Made by a program: the position numbers and the translations under genes | NCBI RefSeq assembly: GCF_040954645.1 | Contig: NC_092807.1 | Span: forward strand, 3,844,001-3,908,000 | Direction: 5' to 3' | DNA length: 64,000 bases | From: Diabrotica undecimpunctata | Lineage: Eukaryota > Arthropoda > Insecta > Coleoptera > Chrysomelidae | Notes under the pieces: model-generated | What the model saw: only the letters and a program-made list of their open reading frames with translations | The model's database searches: none | Told to the model about the DNA's origin: nothing | Shown: positions 57,901 to 64,000 of the stretch, in pieces | Position numbering within the stretch: the stretch's first letter is position 1 | How the letters are laid out: each line of letters opens with the position of its first letter

Positions 57901-58281
57901 GAAGTACCAGAATATTTAATGTTTGGCCATATAGGAAACAGAAAGTGGATTAGTGAATATAATCAGGATATGTTAGAACAGGTAATGCAGAAAGTGAATA
58001 ACCGAATTAGGAGGAAAGCTGAAAAATATATCAGAAGACAAAATCGAAATATAAAAAAACCAATCACATTTCAAAAAGGAGACCAAGTGTTAATTCGTTC
58101 ACTTAGAAAAAGTAATGTTAAAGAAAATCGTTGTAAGAAATTACAACCAATGTTTGAAGGTCCATATACAATTGAAAATCAGAATGGACTAAATAGTTAT
58201 GTGTTAATAGATGCAGAGAACAGACTAAGAGGCATATTTCATATCAACGACATTTTTCAATATCATGAAGAGATTGAATAA
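54964..58281 (+). CDS. gypsy pol, interrupted by one TAG
   Basis: Open in one frame from the frameshift site to TAA at 58279 except for TAG at 56893. Protease: IMIDTGSESTLVSE. RT: KRSGEIRLCLDARNINKITE, FFTKIDLQHSFWLIPLE, VVPFGLQSSCSALCRCL, catalytic YIDDILIF. RNase H: FILRTDASIERLSGVLLQIH and, after the TAG, EFTIETDHQALTSIL and NIVADALSRLE. Integrase: zinc region HNNYMHIGSRKLW ... CPICQLNKEKN, then the triad Asp (VSMDFISNLV), Asp (CIIDNATYF) and Glu (QANPAERYIKE). The C-terminal tail has an RLRGIFHINDIFQYH chromo-like end. Confidence 0.92.
54967..54973 (+). promoter_or_regulatory. probable -1 ribosomal frameshift site
   Basis: The heptamer A-AAT-TTT has the X-XXY-YYZ form in the gag frame, three codons before the gag stop. 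The pol frame is -1 relative to gag, and it becomes open right here (from 54964). A downstream structure was not assessed. Confidence 0.75.
56893..56895 (+). other. in-frame TAG inside RNase H of gypsy pol
   Basis: The sequence around it is TTTTATTAGTTGGGTAATG. Protein similarity continues in the same frame on both sides (LRFY, then LGNEFTIETDH), so it is a single stop, either a nonsense mutation or, less likely, a readthrough codon. Confidence 0.9.
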
Positions 58282-58842
58282 TGATTTCTATACCTTTAAC
58301 ACAAATATAATAACAATAATAACTTACTGATATATCCATTTTATTCAATAGACTTGATTTGTTAAATGGTAGATGGTAGATTTCATTATTTAGAATCAAT
58401 TTGACATCATACTTGTTGAATTTTGTACATATGGAAATTGTTTGGTACCCTAAAAATCATAATTTGGGGTTAGATACAGAATTGATTGTGTAAATGTCTT
58501 TATAAAAAGTGGAAAAACTTACCAATTTATATTGATGAAAGTTATTTTGAATGGAAATAATTCCTAGATTTTGTCTATAAATAAACAGAACACAATATCC
58601 ATTATATTTTTAATTAAGGTTATATTTTATTCTCTCCATTTGACATGACAGTTTGACCATAGAATAGCCGAACTGTGCTCCGTTGTTCTCTGTTTTGACA
58701 TAGACAGCGAACAGGGATGTATTTAACACATTATAAATAAAAAAAAAAAAATTGATTTATTAAATTTAATAAGGTATGAGAAAATTAATATTTAAAAAAA
58801 TAATAAGTAAATTATTTATTTTAAATATTATTTTTGGGGTAT

Positions 58843-60338
58843 TGTGACAATTAGGGTTTATAGAAAATAATTTATAAGTTATATACTACATAATATTAGA
58901 TATTTGGTTGTTTTAAATAAGTTATATACTAGAGAATTTAATAAAAATATATTTATGTGAGGGCATTTTTAATAAATTAGCATATAATAATTGTAAAAAA
59001 GTGTATTTTAATATTGTAAATATATATAAGTGAGCCATGTGCTTAGGCAACCAAAAATACTCTCGGAGATTGACAGATATTTATACTCTGAAGTGACGTT
59101 TAAGAATATTTACGAATATAAAGTGGATTATAATAATATATTGTTTGAAATGTGTATTTTATTAAATTAGAATGTTAAGTTACTAATTTAATTATATATT
59201 CTGATCTGAAAAGCCTAAATGTAAACAAAATTATTAATAGAAAAGAATGGAATTCTCTGGATCTCCGGAGATGGCCATGTTTGCGAAATGGTTTGTTCCA
59301 GAAAATTCAGACATGTATTAAATAGAACTGAATAGAACATGATATCTTACGAGATGGTTCTAGAATGTCCAAAAGATATAAATACCCGTGATTTGGATTC
59401 AAGATGGAGTTTTTATTCAGAAGAGGCAGTTTTTGAAAGTTTTTAGTCAGAAAAGTTGTAGATAGTGCAGTCAGAAGAGTTTTTTGGCAGTTTTAGGAGT
59501 TTTTAGTTAGAAGTCAAGCAGTTTATTATGAAAGTTAGTAGAAGATAGACACAATTAATTAGTGAAGTCAATTGTTCACAGTTTTAGTAAATCAGTCAAG
59601 CAGTTTTATAAGAAATATGAAAGTTAGTTGGAGATAGTCCAATTGTTTAATATAGTGAGTTAAATGAAGATCAAAAATTATGCATATAATTTAATGTACA
59701 TTTATAATTATACACAAATAATTATTGAAGATTAAAAAAAGTATATTGGAAGAAATTAAATTATATTATGGTTGGAGATTAGTATAAATCAACTTATAAT
59801 AATTGGATATTGGTATATTGAAAAGAAGAATAAATATAAATGGTGTTTGCTGGTTTGGTTGGTGGTGTATAGATGCTGGTGAAGAAAAATATATCTTAAA
59901 TTGGTAGAAGCTGATAATTGAAAAAAGTAATTTCACAAAAAACAAGGATAACTGAAGTACGAAGACATTCAGTGGTGATTAGAATCTATATACTTAGTGG
60001 AAAATAGTTCATTTAGGCATTCAGTGAAAGAAAGGTACAAAATTTTGTTAATATAATTTAGTTAGTGTCATAACAATTTCAATTTTGAAGATAGTTTTGT
60101 TTAAATTTTAGATTGTCTATAGAATTTAATTAGTTTTATAAGAATATCAATTTAAAGATAGTTTATTTTAAATTTACATTGACTAGGTTAGATATATATG
60201 TGTGTTTCATAATAGTTATAATAAAGATAATTTAAAAAAGTACTTACAAGCTAATTCTTTGAGAACCGCGATAAAAACCCTATATATTATATTATTAAAA
60301 ATACTCATTGCTCATCATTCAAACAAAAAACACATCAT

Positions 60339-60342
<4 letters not shown>
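58843..60342 (+). repeat. 3' LTR
   Basis: 1500 bp, paired with 51656-53155. A weak polypurine-like TTTTGGGG precedes it by a few bases. Confidence 0.93.

Positions 60343-60407
<65 letters not shown>
60343..60407. repeat. (TA)n microsatellite, right of gypsy element
   Basis: About 65 bp of TA, the other half of the interrupted target tract. Confidence 0.93.
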
Positions 60408-60408
<1 letters not shown>

Positions 60409-60565
60409 TGGAGCTTATGGTCGAAAAATGTATTATTGATTCTCAGTTAGTTAAAAGCACAAATATTAGCCATGAGTTCTCCATTTGCGTTGATATGGCA
60501 ATATTAACATTGACATATCTATACCAATGTTATTTCAAAACTAATGTAGCAACCCTCCATTTCAG

Positions 60566-60717
60566 GTGATACTGATAAACTAGTGGAACTATTACTAGAT
60601 GGCTATGATCACATAACAGATATAGTCGATAACGAAGACGTACCAATTGTTGAAGCAGTATCCAACGCAAACCAACCTGATACAGTTTCATTCCTACAAT
60701 CAATACTAGCATTCGAG
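60566..60717 (+). CDS. host exon M: ankyrin-like module
   Basis: Acceptor CCATTTCAG (phase 1), donor GTAAAC (phase 0). It encodes GDTDKLVELLLDGYDHITDI, then VEAVSNANQPDTVSFLQSIL and AFE. It is homologous to the end of exon D in the first block, with an ankyrin-type helix pair. It joins exon L in matching phase. Confidence 0.87.
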
Positions 60718-60773
60718 GTAAACTACTCCATTTGTTTCGGTATATTTTAGATATTTTAATGAATTATTTTTAG

Positions 60774-60995
60774 GAAAAAAGGGAAAGGGTTCACCATGCT
60801 ATTCGTCAAGGTTCCATCAACGATGTGACCGTGCTTCTGGCCGACGAAAACGATACAGGAAGTGGGAAACTGTTGGCTATAGGCAAAAATAGCTATGGAC
60901 GATGCACTTTGCATATCGCGGTGTTGTGTCAACAGGAGGAAATCGTTGACTATCTGGCTAATACTTTTCCGGACACACTAAAACTAGGAGATAAT
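60774..60995 (+). CDS. host exon N: ankyrin repeats, continues off the window
   Basis: Acceptor GAATTATTTTTAG (phase 0), donor GTGAGT. It encodes ERVHHAIRQGSINDVTVLLA, NSYGRCTLHIAVLCQQEEIV and DYLANTFPDTLKLGDN. It equals exons E plus F of block 2 (IHEAARSGSLRDL, PLHVAVAFGN, YLAGRFPETL) without the intervening intron. The next exon should carry an EGRTPLHYA-type repeat beyond 64000 or hidden by the RTE insertion. Confidence 0.9.
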
Positions 60996-61286
60996 GTGAG
61001 TAAAAAAAATGAAATAAATATGTATATATAAAAGCTTGTAGCAGGCCGTTTCAGGCCCATAGCTTAGTAATTCTCCAACTTTCTCTTCTTTTCTTGTAGA
61101 TCCTCCACAACTGTTTCTCTCCATCTTCTCCTCGTTCTGCCTCTTTTTCTCTTATATTCCGTTGTTCTCCATGCTATGTTCTTTACCTGTCTACTGTCCT
61201 AAATTCTAACAAGATGACCTAGCCACTGCAATCTTCTAGCTTTAACAAAATCGCTTATTCTCCCTTCGCCGAACATTTCATAAAAT

Positions 61287-61874
61287 TCAGCATTTGTTCT
61301 TTGATCCCATCTTGTTTCTGTTAACTTTCCTCCAAAAATTCTTCTTAATATTCTTCGTTTCCATTTTAAATTTTCTGTTGTAGTTTGTTAACACCCATGC
61401 CTCGCACCCATATGTTAGACTAGGTCGCAGGATAGTTTTATATAGCCTTATTTTTGTATTTCTCGATACCTCTTTCGATTTTATTATTCTTTGCAAACGA
61501 CCTGCACACCTGTTTCCTTTTGCTATTCGTAAATCTATTTCCTTTTCTTCCTCGCATTTATTTGCCACAAGAACTCCTAGATACATGTAATCCTCCATCT
61601 CTTCAATTTCCAGAATTTCTCTCCCTAATGCAATTTCCATATTTAGTTTTCTGCTTGTGTTTTGATTATTCTTCAGCTCTATGTATTTTGTTTTATTTAT
61701 ATTTATCTCTAATCCCATATTTCCTGCGGCTGCTAGAAGATTCTTAGCTATTTTTTCTAATTTTTTTCTTCTCCTAGCCAAAAGTACAACATCATCAGCA
61801 TAGAATAGACAGTGGTGACTCTTATTAAATATTGTTCCCGCTCTGCTGTCTCTTATTATCTTTTCAAGGTCCAA
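61287..61874 (-). pseudogene. RTE-like RT, palm and thumb
   Basis: 195 codons with HHCLFYADDVVLLARRRKKL (catalytic YADD), NMGLEININKTKYIELK, YMYLGVLVANKCEEEKEID and LRPSLTYGCEAWVLT. Earlier RT parts lie in the frames upstream. Confidence 0.88.
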
Positions 61875-62178
61875 ATTAAACTGCGTGGTGGATATAGCCC
61901 TTGTATTAGACCTTTCTGAACTCTAAAGTATTGGCTCTTCTATCCATTAATCTTAACTGCGCTTGTAGTGTTCTGAAGCGTCATATGTACCAGTCTGGTT
62001 ATCTAAGATGGACTTTTGAACTCCTATAGTGCCTTCATCAGTTTTGATCTACCTACATTGTCATAAGCATCCTTAAAATCCACAAAGAGAAGGTGGGTCG
62101 GTAGATTGTATTCATATGCACCAGAGAGAACTTGTTTCAGCATAAATAGTTTCAGCAGAACTAGTTGATCGATTTTTT

Positions 62179-62544
62179 CTAAAACCAGCTTGATAGTCTC
62201 CCAATATATTTTCTGTGTAATAATTCTATTTCTCTTTTTAATATGGTTGCCAGTACTTTGTATGTGACGTCTAAGAGTGCTATTGCTCTATGGTTATCAC
62301 AACTTGACAGGTCTCCCTTCATATGTATTGGGTATATTATAGTCTTGCACCACTCCTTAGGTATTATTTCCTCTTCCCAGATATGACATATTAGCTTGTA
62401 ATTTTTTTCTATCAGGTAGTCTCCTCCATATTTTAAGTTTTCTGCTGCTATGGAGTTTTCTCCAGGGCTTTTATTGTTTTTCATCGCAGTTAAAACTTCC
62501 TCAACCGCATCTTTAGTTGGTCTTGCAATATATATTCCATCCAT
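62179..62544 (-). pseudogene. RTE-like RT, fingers
   Basis: Reads EEVLTAMKNNKSPGENSIAA, CHIWEEEIIPKEWCKTIIYP and NHRAIALLDVTYKVLATIL. Frame lost before motif A at about 62180. Confidence 0.85.
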
Positions 62545-62679
62545 TTGTATTGATTCTCGTTCATTTTCCTCCTCTATTTCACCGTTCAGGTATTCTTCGA
62601 AATATTGATTTCATCTCTCCAATTATTGTTGTTCATTTCCTATCAAATTACCTTTTTTGTCTTTAATATATGTCGTTTT

Positions 62680-63063
62680 TTAATTATAACCTCTTATTTC
62701 TTTAACATCTTTGTAAAAATTTTTTATATCCTTCCTTTGGTATTTTTCTTCCATATTTTGAAGTTGACTCTCTAAAAGCTCTCTTTTCTTTCTTCGGCAA
62801 ATTTTCTTTACTAATTTCCTTTGCCCATTATATCTTTCTTTATCATTATCATTTTTTGTTTGTAACATCTTTTGTCTATATATTCGCTTTAACTCTATTT
62901 CTTTTTCGCATTCTGTGTCCAACCATTCTTTCTTCTTTTTCCTATTAATCTTTGATTTATTTCTATTCATAGCTGTTTTTATACTAGAAATAGTACCTTC
63001 GTCTTTTATTTGTCTTCTTACCGGAGAACTATAAACATTATCTATAAGATAAATATATGTCAA
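62680..63063 (-). pseudogene. RTE-like linker region
   Basis: Highly basic frame (RKKKEWLDTECEKEIELKRI, NDNDKERYNGQRKLVKKIC), the usual linker between endonuclease and RT in RTE elements. It has no domain itself. Confidence 0.7.
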
Positions 63064-63360
63064 ATATTGGTTGGGTTATGTAAATGTAAACAGAGCTATA
63101 GTTTGCTTATCAAGTAAGTATTAATTTTCGCCGTAATATAATTAAAAATACTGTATACTGTTGTTGGAAAACCAACTAATTATTCACTACTCAAATTTAA
63201 CCTTACGCCGCCTCTGTAGTGTGAATATTAAATATCTATTAGTAAAAAAGACCAGACGCTAGTCAGCCTATTTGACACCTCTTCTGCCCGCACACCTCTC
63301 GTCCCTTTGCCATCTCTAGTAATAAAGTCTTGTCAAGTACACAAGTCGCTAAAGAAGCTC

Positions 63361-63361
<1 letters not shown>

Positions 63362-63412
<51 letters not shown>
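63362..63412. repeat. (CT)n microsatellite
   Basis: About 50 bp of CT repeat. The rest of 63070-64000, including a GC-richer stretch around 63630-63660, shows no gene or element I can name. Confidence 0.95.
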
Positions 63413-63415
<3 letters not shown>

Positions 63416-64000
63416 CCGTGACACACAACAAGAGCACATACATAGTAAGTTAGTTTAGTAGTTTAGTGTTGTACAATAAGTGCTTAAGTTGTAAAGCGTT
63501 ACCGTAAAAGATCGTGGAAGCAAATAAACCGCTAATTAAAAATGTATATAATTTTCACCCCCACAAGAGGCAAAAAACGAATCAGCTACCTAACAAATCC
63601 TGTAACAAAAACTCGACAGGTCACCACGGGGGTTTGGTGCGGCTACGGGCACGGTGGAAATAACCCCATCGTTTCCCTTTAACTGTATATGTAAGAACAC
63701 TATTGAAATTATCAAGGAAATCATTTTGAGGTTAGAAAAAGTCCTTTATGATATCTCTTCCAAAATCCACTATACAGGATGTAGAAGTAGAAGTAGAAGA
63801 ATACAGAACTATTATTCAACATAACTTTTATAAGGGTAGAATTATTAATTAAAATTCCAAGTGAAGTTAAACATCATACAATGTTACAAAAAAAGGTTCA
63901 CTTGGTAAAACTCAATACTCTGTACCGTTTTCTGAATATTTTGATTTGAAAATTTTGAAGTAATAACCGCTGCTGGTATGTTTGTAATGGGAAACTGACA

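Larger units (their letters stand above)
51656..60342 (+). mobile_element. young full-length Ty3/gypsy retrotransposon
   Basis: 8687 bp with 1500-bp LTRs at both ends that look identical wherever compared. It has a Lys-type primer-binding site, gag, a gag-pol frameshift site, and protease-RT-RNase H-integrase in Ty3/gypsy order, with no env. It is inserted in a (TA)n tract with probable ATAT duplication. One in-frame TAG in pol is the only obvious defect. Confidence 0.95.
61030..63063 (-). mobile_element. RTE-like non-LTR element, frameshifted
   Basis: The minus strand, from high to low coordinate, has an EN-RT linker, RT start, RT palm and tail, with the 3' end near 61035. It lacks a recognisable endonuclease, so it is 5'-truncated. 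It fills the intron after exon N. Confidence 0.85.

Noticed and set aside
63362..63412. CRISPR-like or regulatory repeat
   Set aside because: It is a plain (CT)n microsatellite with no spacers.

Overview
The window looks like an insect (arthropod) nuclear genome. It is AT-rich and intron-split, and it is crowded with insect-type transposons: RTE- and jockey-like retrotransposons, Penelope-like elements, Ty3/gypsy, Tc1/mariner and hAT. A beetle is a guess from element style only. There is no bacterial or viral gene organisation.

The only clear host locus is on the plus strand. Eight exons (10776-10907, 18137-18316, 18972-19239, 19356-20200, 23561-23672, 26368-26567, 27797-27911, 35904-37237) have GT/AG borders and matching phases. 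They join into one uninterrupted frame of 3186 nt (1061 codons plus TAA). The product has two ankyrin blocks, a long acidic Pro/Glu linker, and a complete phosphagen (arginine) kinase fold in the last exon. The catalytic Glu and Cys and the nucleotide-binding loop of that fold are not conserved, so it is probably a pseudokinase. Six further exons (41450-41524, 41625-41761, 41912-42049, 45164-45368, 60566-60717, 60774-60995) again keep one open frame. They encode a Dpy-30 motif and a third ankyrin block that runs off the right side. The first of them has the same acceptor phase as the kinase exon, so exon 27797-27911 could splice to either. The kinase exon may therefore be an alternative 3' end of one giant ankyrin/Dpy-30 gene, or two paralogous genes may lie in tandem. 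A candidate upstream coding exon is at 7065-7225, but its phase does not fit the next exon.

The introns are mostly transposons. 1-1620: endonuclease/RT of a non-LTR element. 3320-6965: RT remnants. 8529-8748: Penelope end. 9180-10046: hAT remnant. 11236-11790: hammerhead-like tandem repeat. 12192-13475: Tc1/IS630-like pseudogene. 15357-16053 and 22674-23172: MITE-like elements. 20308-22279: mariner-like element with 233-bp TIRs. 23872-26330: DNA transposon of a superfamily I cannot name. 26780-30725: RT remnants. 30853-35247: compact gypsy element with 190-bp LTRs and a perfect AGTTG target duplication. 38530-40287: RTE tail and Tc1. 42180-44254: Penelope. 45611-49180: palindromic Penelope with 1500-bp arms. 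49250-51574: jockey-like element. 51656-60342: young gypsy element with 1500-bp LTRs. 61030-63063: RTE element.

The intron 45369-60565 is a stack of three retroelements separated by (TA)n tracts, with under 400 bp of apparent host sequence. Host exons stay intact, with good splice sites and no stops, while most elements are broken. This supports a functional gene under selection inside a repeat-dense region.
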